Positions 17,276-26,033 of a DNA stretch of 53,355 nucleotides are shown piece after piece. Every line of letters begins with the position of its first letter. Position 1 is the stretch's first letter. This DNA is from Streptomyces hygroscopicus subsp. hygroscopicus (GTDB taxonomy: Bacteria > Actinomycetota > Actinomycetes > Streptomycetales > Streptomycetaceae): the NCBI RefSeq assembly GCF_001553455.1, contig NZ_BBOX01000049.1:1-53355 (forward strand), read 5' to 3'. The position numbers and the translations under genes were made by a program. The notes under the pieces were generated by a model. The model searched no databases, was not told the origin of the DNA, and saw nothing but the letters and a program-made list of their open reading frames with translations.

Positions 17276-18070
17276 TCAGGACCGCAGATAGTCCAGCATC
17301 GCCCCGTGCAGCAGCCCGTTGGACGCCGCCGCGTCGCCGCTGTTGGGGCCCGGTACGCCGTCGAGTCCGGTGAAACGGCCGCCCGCCTCCTGGACGATCA
17401 CCGCGTTGGCCGCCATGTCCCACAGCGACAGTTCCGGTTCGGCGCAGAGGTCCACCGAGCCCTCGGCGACCATCATGTACGGCCAGAAGTCCCCGTAGCC
17501 GCGCGTGCGCCAGCAGGCGCGGGTCAGATCGAGGAAGCCGTTCAGCTTGCCGCGCTCCTCCCACCCGCTGAGCGAGGAGTACGCGAACGAGGCGTCGGAG
17601 AGCCGGCTCACCCGCGAGACCGCCAGCCGGGTCGCGGACGACAGGCTGCGCCCGGTGTACGCCCCCAGCCCCTCGGCGGCCCACCAGCGGCGCCCCAGCG
17701 CCGGCGCGGACACCACTCCGACCACCGGCCGGTCGCCGCCCTCACCGCGCTCCATGAGGGCGATCAGGGTGGCCCAGACCGGCACCCCGCGCACATAGTT
17801 CTTGGTGCCGTCGATCGGGTCGACCACCCACCGCCGCGGACCGCTGCCCTCGCTGCCGAACTCCTCGCCGAGCACCGCGTCGCGCGGCCGGGTGCGCTGG
17901 AGGGAGCCGCGGATGAGTTCCTCGGCCGCCTTGTCGGCCTCGCTCACCGGCGTCATATCGGGTTTGGTCTCGACCTTGAGGTCGAGCGCCTTGAACCGCT
18001 CCATGGTGGTCGAGTCGGCGGCGTCGGCGAGGACGTGGGCGAGGCGCAGGTCATCGTGGTAGTCGGGCAT
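17276..18070 (-). CDS. hisN: Histidinol-phosphate phosphatase (inositol monophosphatase fold)
   Basis: A 264-residue member of the inositol monophosphatase superfamily, the type used by actinobacteria for dephosphorylating histidinol phosphate (HisN). Metal-binding motifs are complete: [20 protein letters not shown] and LSLWDMAA. The start is ATG 18070 ([12 protein letters not shown]); the open frame continues further upstream but lacks family similarity. The nearest aromatic-amino-acid gene is aroA, about 2.4 kb away on the same strand. A broader phosphatase role (inositol phosphates) is the alternative, but the [17 protein letters not shown] start is typical of HisN. Confidence 0.85.
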   Translation of the reverse strand: MPDYHDDLRLAHVLADAADSTTMERFKALDLKVETKPDMTPVSEADKAAEELIRGSLQRTRPRDAVLGEEFGSEGSGPRRWVVDPIDGTKNYVRGVPVWATLIALMERGEGGDRPVVGVVSAPALGRRWWAAEGLGAYTGRSLSSATRLAVSRVSRLSDASFAYSSLSGWEERGKLNGFLDLTRACWRTRGYGDFWPYMMVAEGSVDLCAEPELSLWDMAANAVIVQEAGGRFTGLDGVPGPNSGDAAASNGLLHGAMLDYLRS

Positions 18071-18252
18071 GGCCGAACAGTACCGAGACGCGCGGAGGCG
18101 GAGCCACACGACTCCACATGGCCAGGGCTGTGGGGGCGGAAGGACCGGCCCGCGCGGGGCTCTTGACTTCATCTGGCGGCCCGTCAATTCTGTCGGGCAC
18201 ATGCCGGGCAGGACAGCGACGATGGCGACGATGGCCGCTCTGGGAGGCGACG

Positions 18253-18885
18253 ATGCCCGCGGCGCGTGAATCCTTACTCGACGCGGCCTTCGCCGCACTC
18301 GAGGGCCGTCCGTGGCCGAGGGTCAAGATGGCCGAGGTCGCGGCGGCGGCCGGGGTCTCCCGGCAGACGCTCTACAACGAGTTCGGCAGCAAGGAGGGCC
18401 TCGCCCGCGCCCTGGTGCGGCGCGAGGCCGACGCGTATCTGCGCGGGGTCGACCGGGCGCTGACCGGCGCGCCGGGTGCGGCGGCCCCCGGGGAGCGGCT
18501 GGCCGCCGCGGCGGTGTGGACGGTCCGCTCGGCGACCGAGAACCCGCTGGTGCGGGCGGTGCTCACGGGCTGCTGGAACGAGCGGCTGCCGACGCCCGTG
18601 AGCGCGGCACCGCCGGTAAGGACACCACCGCGGGGAAGGACGTCACCGTCCGGGCGGGGGTCACCCTCCGGGCGGACGGCGCCGCCCGGACCGCTGCCCG
18701 CGCCGGGCGAGGTGCTCGGTCAGGCACGGGACAGGGCGGTGCGGCTGCTGGCGGGCGAATGGCCGGCCGGGGCGGTGGAGCTGCCGCTGGCCTGCGACGC
18801 GGTCGCCAGGCTGGCCCTGTCGTACGTGGTGGCGCCCGCCCCGGCGGCGGATGTGGCCCGTATGGTGCGCACCGTGCTGGGGTGA
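18253..18885 (+). CDS. TetR-family transcriptional regulator
   Basis: A 210-residue TetR-like repressor. The helix-turn-helix is [20 protein letters not shown] in the first 55 residues; the C-terminal ligand domain has no recognised ligand. A low-complexity segment of about 30 residues ([16 protein letters not shown]) interrupts the ligand domain around residues 120-150 and looks like an in-frame repeat expansion. The ATG at 18253 follows GGGAGG. It is divergent from hisN and convergent with an SMR transporter gene, which could be a target, although TetR regulators more often control a divergent neighbour. Its 3' end is caught up in a repeat. Confidence 0.87.
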   Translation: MPAARESLLDAAFAALEGRPWPRVKMAEVAAAAGVSRQTLYNEFGSKEGLARALVRREADAYLRGVDRALTGAPGAAAPGERLAAAAVWTVRSATENPLVRAVLTGCWNERLPTPVSAAPPVRTPPRGRTSPSGRGSPSGRTAPPGPLPAPGEVLGQARDRAVRLLAGEWPAGAVELPLACDAVARLALSYVVAPAPAADVARMVRTVLG

Positions 18886-19000
18886 GCGGAGCCCTCGACG
18901 GGTCTCAGTTGGGCTGAGCGGAGCCCCGGCGGTCTCAGTGGGGTGAGCGGAGCCCCGATGGTGTCAACGGGGTGAGCGGAGCCTTCGGCGGTCTCAGTGG
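18880..19000. repeat. 29-32 bp repeats joining TetR and SMR gene ends
   Basis: TGAGCGGAGCC recurs at 18883, 18915, 18944 and 18973, and GGTCTCAGT or a variant follows each. The first unit holds the TetR stop codon and the last holds the SMR stop codon (18994-18996), so the array is built from the two convergent gene ends. Confidence 0.8.
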
Positions 19001-19317
19001 GCCGAGCCGGAGAGCTGGAGCCCTATCACGCCGATGATCACCAGGCTGATCGAAACGATCTTGAGCGTGGAGACCAGGTCGCCGAGGAAGACCATGCCGT
19101 AGATCGCGGTGCCGGCGGCCCCGATTCCCGTCCACACCGCGTACGCCGGGCCCACGTCGAGCTTCCGCAGGGACAGCGTCAGGAGCCCGAAGCTGCCGAG
19201 CGCGAACGCGCAGAAGGCGATCGTCGGCCAGAGCCGGGTGAAGCCGTGCGAGAGCTTGAGACAGACGGCGAAGCCCGTTTCGAGAAGCCCGGCGACCACG
19301 ACCAGCAGCCACGCCAT
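18994..19317 (-). CDS. Small multidrug resistance (SMR/EmrE-type) transporter
   Basis: A 107-residue, four-helix SMR protein. The essential membrane Glu lies in helix 1, VVAGLLETGFAVCLK, and the family segment GPAYAVWTGIGAAGTA is present. These proton-coupled antiporters work as dimers and export cationic drugs or guanidinium. The PAYAVW context is shared by both subtypes, so substrate cannot be decided here. The ATG at 19317 has GGGAGG just upstream. It is 123 bases downstream of rsgA on the same strand and may be read from that operon. No convincing guanidine riboswitch was found. Confidence 0.9.
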   Translation of the reverse strand: MAWLLVVVAGLLETGFAVCLKLSHGFTRLWPTIAFCAFALGSFGLLTLSLRKLDVGPAYAVWTGIGAAGTAIYGMVFLGDLVSTLKIVSISLVIIGVIGLQLSGSAH

Positions 19318-19440
19318 ACAGATGCCCTCCCGTACCGCCGTCGGCTGCCTTCGCCCGGGGCGCACCCGGCCGCTGGGACTCCTTGATCCGATTATCCACT
19401 TACCGCCCGGGGCGGGCGGCAAACACCCCCGGGCAGGACC

Positions 19441-20448
19441 CTAGTCGCCCTCCCGCCGCTCCCGGGTGGCCAGCAGCCGTCGCAGGGAGTACAGCCGGGC
19501 CGGTTCGGCGTGGCCGTCGGCCACCCACTGGTCCAGCGCGCAGTCCGGTTCGTCGTGGCTGCAGGCGCGCGGGCAGCCCTCGGTGCCCGGTTCCAGGTCG
19601 GGGAAGGCGTGGATGACCCGCGCCGGGTCCACGTGGTGCAGTCCGAAGGACCGTACGCCCGGGGTGTCGATCACCCAGCCCTTGGCGTCCGGCAGCGGCA
19701 GCGCGAGCGCGGAGGTGGTGGTGTGGCGACCGCGGCCGGTGACCGCGTTCACCCGGCCGGTGGCCCGCTGGCGGTCCGGGACCAGCGCGTTCACCAGCGT
19801 CGTCTTGCCGACGCCCGAATGGCCGACGAAGACGGTGATCCGGTCCGCCAGCCGCTCCCGCACCCGGTCGGCGGCGTCGCCGTCGGCCAGCTCGTCGCGG
19901 CTGGTGACGACAGCGGGGATGCCCAGCGGCCGGTAGGTCTTCAGCAGCTCCTCGGCGGGCGCCAGATCCGACTTGGTGAGCACCAGCAGCGGCTCCAGGC
20001 CCGCGTCGAAGGCGGCCACCAGGCACCGGTCGATCAGGCGGGGACGCGGTTCCGGGTCGGCCAGGGCGGTCACGATCGCGAGCTGGTCGGCGTTGGCGAC
20101 CACGACCCGCTCGTAGGGATCGTCGTCGTCGGCGGTCCGGCGCAGCACGGAGGAGCGCTCCTGGACCCGTACGATCCGGGCGAGCGTGTCCTTGGCGCCG
20201 GAGAGATCCCCGACGACCGCGACCCGGTCGCCCACCACGACGCCCTTGCGGCCGAGCTCGCGGGCTTTCATGGCGGTGATGGTGCGGCCTTGGACCAGGA
20301 CCGTGAGCCGGCCGCGGTCGATTGTCAGCACGAAGCCCTCCGCGGCGTCCTCGTGCTTGGGGCGGATGCTGGTGCGCGGCCGGTTGCCCTTGCGGTTGGG
20401 GCGGATCCGTACGTCGTCCTCGTCGGTGTGCTTGCCGTAGCGGCGCAT
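19441..20448 (-). CDS. rsgA: Ribosome small-subunit biogenesis GTPase RsgA
   Basis: A 335-residue circularly permuted GTPase that matures the 30S subunit. Motif order is G4 (LTKSDL), then G1 (GHSGVGKTTL), then G3 (DTPGVRSFG), which is diagnostic. An N-terminal OB-fold occupies residues 35-110, and a zinc knuckle GCPRACSHDEPDC lies near the C-terminus. The N-terminus MRRYGKHTDEDDVRIRP is typical of actinobacterial forms. It starts only 12 bases after aroA, so the two are one transcription unit. Confidence 0.95.
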   Translation of the reverse strand: MRRYGKHTDEDDVRIRPNRKGNRPRTSIRPKHEDAAEGFVLTIDRGRLTVLVQGRTITAMKARELGRKGVVVGDRVAVVGDLSGAKDTLARIVRVQERSSVLRRTADDDDPYERVVVANADQLAIVTALADPEPRPRLIDRCLVAAFDAGLEPLLVLTKSDLAPAEELLKTYRPLGIPAVVTSRDELADGDAADRVRERLADRITVFVGHSGVGKTTLVNALVPDRQRATGRVNAVTGRGRHTTTSALALPLPDAKGWVIDTPGVRSFGLHHVDPARVIHAFPDLEPGTEGCPRACSHDEPDCALDQWVADGHAEPARLYSLRRLLATRERREGD

Positions 20449-20460
20449 GGCTCCAGGCTC

Positions 20461-21834
20461 TCAGGATCTCCGCGCCGAGGTCGTCGCCGCGTCGAGCATG
20501 CCGGTCCACAGGCCGGGGAAGTCGGGGAGGGTCTTGGCGGTCGTCGCCACGTTCTCGACCAGCACACCGCCCACGGCCAGGCCCAGTACGGCGGCGGCGG
20601 TGGCCAGCCGGTGGTCCTCGTAGGTGTGGAAGATCCCGCCGTGCAGCGGGCGCGGTCGGATGCGCAGTCCGTCCTCGGTCTCGGTGACGTCCCCGCCGAG
20701 TTCGTTGATCTCCTTGGCGAGGGCGGCGAGCCGGTCGGTCTCGTGGAGCCGCAGATGCGCGATGCCGCGCAGCACCGACTCGGAGCCGGCCAGCGCCGCG
20801 ACCGCCGCGATCACCGGGGTCAGTTCGCCGACCTCGTGCAGATCGGCGTCGATCCCGGTGATCCGGCCGGTACCGGTGAAGGTCAGGCCGGTGTCGGTGA
20901 GCTCGCAGGAGCCGCCCATCTCGGTGAAGATCCGGCGCAGTGCGTCCCCGGGCTGGGTGGTGCGCTCCGGCCAGTCCGGGATGGTCACCCGGCCGCCGGT
21001 GACCAGGGCGGCGGCCAGGAACGGCGCCGCGTTGGACAGATCGGGCTCGACGACCAGGTCACGGCCGAGCAGCGCGCTCGGCGCCACCCGCCACACGCCC
21101 CGCTCGCCGCCGGCCTCCGGGGTGTCCACCCGTGCGCCTGCCGCGCGCAGCATGTCGACGGTCATCCGGATGTGCGGCAGGGAGGGCAGCGCGGCGCCGG
21201 TGTGGCGCACCTCGACGCCCTGGTTGAAACGCGGCGCGGACAGCAGCAGCGCGCTCACGAACTGGGAGGACGAGGAGGCGTCGATGCGGACCGGGCCGCC
21301 GTCCAGCGCCCCGCCGCCGTGCACGGTCATCGGCAGCGCGCCGCGGCCGTCGTCGTCGATGCGCGCGCCGAGGGCGCGCAGCGCGTCGATCACGCCGTGC
21401 AGCGGCCGCTCGTGGGAGCGGGGGTCGCCGTCGAAGTGGACGGGGCCGTCGGCCAGGGCGGCGACCGGCGGCAGGAAGCGCATCACGGTCCCGGCGTTGC
21501 CGACGTCGATGGTGGCCGGGCCGTGCAGCCCCGCCGGGATGACCCGCCACGCCTCGCCGCCGGCGGGGCCGCTCGAGCCGAGGGCGCCGTCGGACACCGT
21601 CTCCTCGATGCCGACGCCCATGGCGCGCAGGGCGGCGGCCATCAGGAGGGTGTCGCGGGAGCGCAGCGGGCGGCGCAGCCAGCCGGGTTCGGCGGCGAGC
21701 GCGGCCAGGATCAGACCGCGGTTGGTAACCGACTTGGATCCGGGCACGGTGACGGTCGCGTCCACCGCGCCATCCGCGGTCGGAGCGGGCCAGAGGGCGG
21801 TGTCGTCGCCCGGGGAGGTCTCAATGCCGGTCAT
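20461..21834 (-). CDS. aroA: EPSP synthase (3-phosphoshikimate 1-carboxyvinyltransferase)
   Basis: A 457-residue AroA catalysing the sixth shikimate-pathway step, joining PEP to shikimate-3-phosphate. Motifs include [19 protein letters not shown] (substrate binding, residues 28-46), the [12 protein letters not shown] loop, and [14 protein letters not shown] with [12 protein letters not shown] near the end. Length is normal. The ATG at 21834 ([10 protein letters not shown]) is the first start fitting the family; the frame remains open upstream without similarity. It is first in an operon with rsgA. The GNAGTVMRF loop has the ordinary Gly-Asn-Ala-Gly-Thr residues. Confidence 0.96.
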   Translation of the reverse strand: MTGIETSPGDDTALWPAPTADGAVDATVTVPGSKSVTNRGLILAALAAEPGWLRRPLRSRDTLLMAAALRAMGVGIEETVSDGALGSSGPAGGEAWRVIPAGLHGPATIDVGNAGTVMRFLPPVAALADGPVHFDGDPRSHERPLHGVIDALRALGARIDDDGRGALPMTVHGGGALDGGPVRIDASSSSQFVSALLLSAPRFNQGVEVRHTGAALPSLPHIRMTVDMLRAAGARVDTPEAGGERGVWRVAPSALLGRDLVVEPDLSNAAPFLAAALVTGGRVTIPDWPERTTQPGDALRRIFTEMGGSCELTDTGLTFTGTGRITGIDADLHEVGELTPVIAAVAALAGSESVLRGIAHLRLHETDRLAALAKEINELGGDVTETEDGLRIRPRPLHGGIFHTYEDHRLATAAAVLGLAVGGVLVENVATTAKTLPDFPGLWTGMLDAATTSARRS

Positions 21835-21950
21835 GGGTCTCACTTTAGTGGTTCGCCCGGAGTGCCAATCCCGATCGAAAGTGGTGAAATCCAGTCGAAA
21901 CACGGCGCTGGTACAAGGCTCCGAAAGTGGCGCGGCGGGGCTCGTACGGG

Positions 21951-22664
21951 TCACCGCCCCAGCAGCCAGCGCCCCCCGGCGAGCAGCGAACACAGCGAGA
22001 CCACGTGGAAGAGCAGCAGCCAGGCGCCGGCCGGAATGCCCGTCAGCCGGGCCAGCTGGTCGGGGTCGGAGTCGTACGCGCCCCCGTGACGGCGCTTGCG
22101 CTGGAGCTCGAACGGGGGACGCACGCCCCCCAGGAGCAGGAACCAGACCACGGCGTACGCGAACCCGGCCTGGACGTCCGGACCGGTCAGCCAGGAGACG
22201 AGGAAGAAGGCGGCACCGCTGATGACGACCGTAAGGACGCCATAGGCGTTGCGGATCATCACCAGCATCGCGCCCAGCAGCGCCGTCGTCCCCCACAGCA
22301 GCAAGGTGATGTGGTTCGCCGCCAGCAGCCAGGCGCCGCCGAGGCCCAGCAGCGACGGGGCGGTGTAGCCGGACGCCGCGGTGAGGATCATGCCCAGGCC
22401 GGTGGGCTTGCCGCGGGAGACGGTGAGCCCCGAGGTGTCCGAGTGCAGCCGTATACCGTCCAGCCGCCGCCCGCTGACCAGGGCGACCAGCGCGTGACCG
22501 CCCTCGTGGGCGATGGTGATGGCGTTCCGGGCTATGCGCCAGGCGGTGCGGAAGACGACGACCGCGAGCGCGACGATCCCGGTGGAGACGACCAGCCAGC
22601 TGGTGGGGGCGGGCTGGGTGCCGGTCACCCGGTCCCACAGGTCGGCGGCGTTCGTTGCGTCCAT
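21951..22664 (-). CDS. M50-type (site-2-protease-like) membrane metallopeptidase
   Basis: A 237-residue polytopic membrane protein with about six helices. The zinc motif is HEGGH ([12 protein letters not shown]) in the second helix region, matching M50B peptidases. The second M50 zinc ligand, usually an Asp near NPDG, is not clear; [13 protein letters not shown] might hold it. M50 enzymes cut membrane-bound regulators or other proteins inside the bilayer. The ATG at 22664 has GAGGAG 10 bases upstream. It is divergent from the SRAP gene, with only 48 bases between start codons, so promoters must overlap. Confidence 0.88.
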   Translation of the reverse strand: MDATNAADLWDRVTGTQPAPTSWLVVSTGIVALAVVVFRTAWRIARNAITIAHEGGHALVALVSGRRLDGIRLHSDTSGLTVSRGKPTGLGMILTAASGYTAPSLLGLGGAWLLAANHITLLLWGTTALLGAMLVMIRNAYGVLTVVISGAAFFLVSWLTGPDVQAGFAYAVVWFLLLGGVRPPFELQRKRRHGGAYDSDPDQLARLTGIPAGAWLLLFHVVSLCSLLAGGRWLLGR

Positions 22665-22712
22665 GTGCGGGCGGCTCCTCGCGTCGGTAGGGGTCGTGGC
22701 AGTGTGGCACCT

Positions 22713-23540
22713 ATGTGCGGTCGATACGCAGCGAGCCGGAGGCCGGAGGATCTCGTCGGGCTCTTCGGGGTGGAGAAGTGGGAGCCGGCGGAGACCCTGG
22801 CGCCCGACTGGAACGTCGCGCCCACCAAGGACGTGCACGCGGTGCTCGAACGCCCGTTGCGCAACGGACCGGACGCCGCCGAGCCGCGCCCGGTCCGCCA
22901 GCTGAGGGCGCTGAAGTGGGGCCTCGTGCCGGCCTGGGCGAAGTCGCCCGAGGGCGGGGCGAGGATGATCAACGCACGGGCCGAGACCGTGCACGAGAAG
23001 CCCTCCTACCGGCGTCCCTTCGCCTCACGGCGCTGCATCCTGCCCGCCGACGGCTACTACGAGTGGGTCACGGGGGCGGGGGAGCGGCAGCTGGAGGAGA
23101 AGGGCAAGCGGAAGCGGCCCCGCAAGCAGCCGTACTTCGTGACCCCGGTGGACGGTTCGGTGATGGCCATGGCCGGGCTGTACGAGTTCTGGCGGGACCG
23201 GACGCTGCCGGACGACCATCCCCGGGCGTGGTGGGTGACCTGTACGGTGATCACCACCGAGGCGGACAAGGAGCCCTTCGGCGGCGTGGCCCGGGACGAG
23301 GGACCGCGGTCGCTCGCCGAGATCCACCCGCGGATGCCGCTGGTCCTCACCGAGGACCGCTGGGACTCCTGGCTGGACCCCGCCCGCACCGACCCCGGCG
23401 ACCTGCTGCCGCTGCTGGCCCCGCCGCCCTCCGGGCTGCTGCGGGCCTACCCGGTCGCGACCGGGGTGAGTGATGTCCGTAACAACGGCCCCGAACTGCT
23501 GAAGGAGCTCGAGGCCCCGGAGGAGGGCACGCTTTTCTGA
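22713..23540 (+). CDS. SRAP (YedK/HMCES) abasic-site DNA-protein crosslinking protein
   Basis: A 275-residue SRAP protein. Cys2 directly follows the initiator Met (MCGRYA), the residue that bonds to an abasic DNA site in the family. Other invariant pieces are [23 protein letters not shown] and the His of [10 protein letters not shown]. It protects single-stranded DNA at abasic sites during replication. The ATG at 22713 is fixed by the need for Cys2. The stop overlaps the next gene's start (TGATG), so the two are translationally coupled. Confidence 0.93.
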   Translation: MCGRYAASRRPEDLVGLFGVEKWEPAETLAPDWNVAPTKDVHAVLERPLRNGPDAAEPRPVRQLRALKWGLVPAWAKSPEGGARMINARAETVHEKPSYRRPFASRRCILPADGYYEWVTGAGERQLEEKGKRKRPRKQPYFVTPVDGSVMAMAGLYEFWRDRTLPDDHPRAWWVTCTVITTEADKEPFGGVARDEGPRSLAEIHPRMPLVLTEDRWDSWLDPARTDPGDLLPLLAPPPSGLLRAYPVATGVSDVRNNGPELLKELEAPEEGTLF

Positions 23541-24406
23541 TGGCCGCGGAGAAAAAGGAGAAAAAGACGACGGGAACGCCCCGGCCCCGGGAGACGGTCG
23601 GGGGCACGGGGGCGGCTGGGAGCGCTGGGGCGGTTGGGGGCGCTGGGGTGTCCGGGGGTGCGGGGATGGCTGGGGGCGCGGGGGTGTCCGAGGGCGCGGG
23701 GATGGCTGGGAGCGCTGGGGCGGTTGGGGGCGTGGGGGCGACCGGAGGCGTGACAGCCGAGACCGTGCCGACCCCGGCCGGGGATGCCCGGATCACCTGG
23801 CACCACGCCCCCGGCGCCCGCGCCCTGCTCGCCGCGAGCCACGGCGCCGGCGGGGGCATCGAGGCGCGGGACCTGCGCGCACTGGCCGAAACCCTCCCCG
23901 GGCGCGGGGTGAGCGTCGCGCTGGTCGAGCAGCCGTGGCGGGTGGCGGGCAAGAAGGTCGCGCCCGCGCCCTCGACCCTCGACACCGGATGGCGTGCCGT
24001 ATGGCCCGCGCTGGAGAGGGCCGGGCTGCCGATCGTGGCGGGTGGCCGCAGTGCCGGGGCGCGGGTGGCCTGCCGGACCGCCCGGGAGCTGGGCGCGAAG
24101 GCCGTGCTGGCGCTGTCGTTCCCGCTGCACGCACCGGGCAAGCCGGAGCGGTCCCGGGCGGCGGAGCTGCTGGGCGCGGGGGTGCCGACGCTGATCGTCC
24201 AGGGCGGCCGGGACCCCTTCGGGCGGCCGGAGGAGTTCCCGGAGCTGCCCGCGGACATGGAGCTTGTGGCGGTGCCGTACGGCGATCACGGTTTTGGTCT
24301 GCCGAAGTCGGCGGAGCTGGACGAGCCCGCGGCGCTCGCCCTGATCACCGGCGCCGTCGCCGACTGGCTGCCGCGCGCACTGGGCCTGCCGCGCGCACGG
24401 GGCTGA
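23540..24406 (+). CDS. Alpha/beta hydrolase (KANL3/Tex30-like)
   Basis: A 288-residue cytoplasmic alpha/beta hydrolase. The nucleophile Ser is in [10 protein letters not shown], the acid in QGGRDPFG and the His in GDHGFGLPK, so the catalytic triad is intact. The first 70 residues are a Gly/Ala-rich hexapeptide repeat ([12 protein letters not shown]) outside the fold. The last residues are a duplicated LPRA(L/R)G from an 18-bp tandem repeat at 24368-24403. It is coupled to the SRAP gene by TGATG. Substrate unknown; the pairing could suggest a DNA-repair-related role, but that is inference. Confidence 0.88.
   Translation: MAAEKKEKKTTGTPRPRETVGGTGAAGSAGAVGGAGVSGGAGMAGGAGVSEGAGMAGSAGAVGGVGATGGVTAETVPTPAGDARITWHHAPGARALLAASHGAGGGIEARDLRALAETLPGRGVSVALVEQPWRVAGKKVAPAPSTLDTGWRAVWPALERAGLPIVAGGRSAGARVACRTARELGAKAVLALSFPLHAPGKPERSRAAELLGAGVPTLIVQGGRDPFGRPEEFPELPADMELVAVPYGDHGFGLPKSAELDEPAALALITGAVADWLPRALGLPRARG
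23609..23752 (+). repeat. Eight 18-bp repeats inside hydrolase N-terminus
   Basis: Eight in-frame units of 18 bases, each about GGGGCGGTTGGGGGCGCT, encode hexapeptides of the type G-(A/V/M)-(A/V/S)-G-(G/S)-A. The repeat lies ahead of the conserved fold. Confidence 0.85.
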
Positions 24407-24475
24407 CCCGTACGGGGCCGGTGGCCGGAAGCCGGGGTACCGGATGCGGAAGTCGGGCAGCCGGGCGCCGGGGCG

Positions 24476-24503
24476 GGAATGCGACGGAGGCGGCAGGTGT
24501 TGT
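24476..24503 (+). promoter_or_regulatory. SigR-dependent sigR promoter (p2 type)
   Basis: GGAAT at 24476-24480, 18 bases, then GTTGT at 24499 matches the SigR consensus exactly. It lies about 40 bases before the long-form ATG, the position of S. coelicolor sigRp2, which creates the positive feedback loop. Confidence 0.85.
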
Positions 24504-24543
24504 ACCGGGCGTTGTCACTCACCGTGGAAAGGGAGTCCCCCGC

Positions 24544-25398
24544 ATGGGTTCGCTTGCTTGCCCGGCCCGTCCGGACGCCGCTGACCTGGACTGGTCCCAG
24601 CTGCAGGCGGCGCAGACCGTGAAGATCGGAGCGGCGGGCGGACCGGATCGTCGTCTATTCTCCGATTCGAGCGGGTCCACATCCGGCCCCGACACGAAGC
24701 TGGAGGAGGTGGGTCAGGTCACTGGGACCGACGCAGGGACCGACGGCGTTACCGGGGGAGAGCCGGTCGAGAGGGCGTATGAGACGTCCACGGAGCGCAG
24801 CGCGCGCTTCGAACGGGACGCCCTTGCCTTCTTGGACCAGATGTATTCGGCCGCGCTGCGGATGACGCGCAACCCGGCCGACGCCGAGGATCTCGTACAG
24901 GAGACCTACGCCAAGGCGTACGGTTCCTTCCACCAGTTCCGCGAGGGCACCAACCTCAAGGCGTGGCTCTACCGCATCCTGACCAACACCTTCATCAACT
25001 CGTACCGCAAGAAGCAGCGGGAACCCCAGCGCAGCGCGGCCGAGGAGATCGAGGACTGGCAGCTGGCGCGCGCCGAGTCGCACATGTCGACCGGTCTGCG
25101 GTCCGCCGAGTCGCAGGCCCTCGACCACCTGCCGGACTCCGATGTCAAGGAGGCCCTCCAGGCCATCCCCGAGGAGTTCCGCATCGCGGTCTACCTCGCG
25201 GACGTCGAGGGCTTTGCGTACAAGGAGATCGCGGACATCATGGGTACACCCATCGGTACGGTGATGTCCCGGCTGCACCGTGGGCGCCGCCAGCTGCGCG
25301 GTCTGCTGGAGGACTATGCCCGTGGGCGCGGGTTGGTTCCCGCGGGCGCGTCCGCCGGGGCGGACGAGTCGCACGATCGGAAAGGCGCGGGCTCATGA
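24544..25398 (+). CDS. sigR: Thiol-stress ECF sigma factor SigR (long form; short form from 24709)
   Basis: An ECF sigma factor controlling the disulphide-stress regulon. Region 2 has [20 protein letters not shown] and [17 protein letters not shown]; region 4 has [25 protein letters not shown]. Two starts are supported. ATG 24544, with GGGAG upstream, gives 284 residues; GTG 24709 gives 229. The difference is exactly 55 residues, equal to the N-terminal extension of the unstable sigma-R-prime isoform known in S. coelicolor, which is made from the upstream promoter. The stop overlaps rsrA as ATGA. Confidence 0.95.
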   Translation: MGSLACPARPDAADLDWSQLQAAQTVKIGAAGGPDRRLFSDSSGSTSGPDTKLEEVGQVTGTDAGTDGVTGGEPVERAYETSTERSARFERDALAFLDQMYSAALRMTRNPADAEDLVQETYAKAYGSFHQFREGTNLKAWLYRILTNTFINSYRKKQREPQRSAAEEIEDWQLARAESHMSTGLRSAESQALDHLPDSDVKEALQAIPEEFRIAVYLADVEGFAYKEIADIMGTPIGTVMSRLHRGRRQLRGLLEDYARGRGLVPAGASAGADESHDRKGAGS

Positions 25399-25712
25399 GC
25401 TGCGGAGAGCCGCATGAGACGGACTGCTCCGAGGTTCTCGACCACCTCTACGAGTTCCTCGACCACGAGATGCCGGACGGCGACTGCGCCAAGTTCGAGG
25501 TGCACTTCGACGAGTGCTCCCCGTGCCTGGAGAAGTACGGCCTCGAGAAGGCCGTGAAGAAGCTCGTCAAGCGGTGCTGCGGCCATGACGACGTGCCCAG
25601 CGACCTCCGCTCGAAGGTCATGGGCCGGATCGAGCTGATCCGCTCCGGGCAGGCGGTGCCCGAGCGTGAGATCACCGCGGAGACCAACGCTCCGACCACC
25701 GCCCAGGAGTGA
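25395..25712 (+). CDS. rsrA: Zinc anti-sigma factor RsrA
   Basis: A 105-residue redox-sensing anti-sigma factor that binds SigR while reduced and releases it on disulphide formation. The zinc motif HFDECSPC gives His37, Cys41 and Cys44. Cys3, Cys11, Cys61 and Cys62 fall at the same numbers as in S. coelicolor RsrA, with Cys31 also present, so the switch is complete. The ATG overlaps the sigR stop (ATGA, 25395-25398), which suits equimolar synthesis. Its last codons and stop are repeated downstream. Confidence 0.97.
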   Translation: MSCGEPHETDCSEVLDHLYEFLDHEMPDGDCAKFEVHFDECSPCLEKYGLEKAVKKLVKRCCGHDDVPSDLRSKVMGRIELIRSGQAVPEREITAETNAPTTAQE

Positions 25713-25738
25713 CCTCCGGGCCCAGGAGTGACCTCCGG
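25701..25738. repeat. Perfect 19-bp duplication of the rsrA stop
   Basis: GCCCAGGAGTGACCTCCGG occurs twice without gap or mismatch (25701-25719 and 25720-25738). The first copy includes the final codons and TGA of rsrA. Confidence 0.95.
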
Positions 25739-26033
25739 GGCGGATGGCCCCGGGCCCCCGGATGGCCCCGGGCCCACGAGCGGCTCCCTGGCCCCGGCCC
25801 CCGGCCCGGTCCCGGGCAGCAGGAGTGCCCCCGGCCCCGGCTGAACGTCCGCCGATCGTCGAGAGGCCCAGTGGGCCCTGATCTCGCCCTCGGTGATCAG
25901 ATCATCACTCGAAGGGTGTAATCGGACAGTCGCGCCGGTACCTGGCGCTCCGCTCCGCCCTAAGCTCCCCAACCAACCTCACCCGCCCCGTCCGAGAGGG
26001 ACGGGTGAACGGACATGGATGGGGAGGGACATC
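25713..26033. other. Intergenic region between rsrA and HD-GYP gene
   Basis: 321 bases without a supported gene. It holds the second rsrA-end repeat, two copies of GGATGGCCCCGGGCCC near 25741-25773, and an AT-richer part with two dyads: TGATC-A-GATCA (25894-25904) and CACTC-GAA-GGGTG (25906-25918). These dyads look like operators for the HD-GYP gene, about 115 bases before its start. The binder cannot be named. Confidence 0.5.

Noticed and set aside
19318..19400. Guanidine riboswitch before the SMR gene
   Set aside because: GC-rich hairpins occur, but I cannot find the ACGR loops or ykkC core.
24633..24661. Second vegetative sigR promoter
   Set aside because: TATTCT at 24656 is a fair -10, but no clear -35 is placed correctly; a promoter may exist there but is not supported enough.
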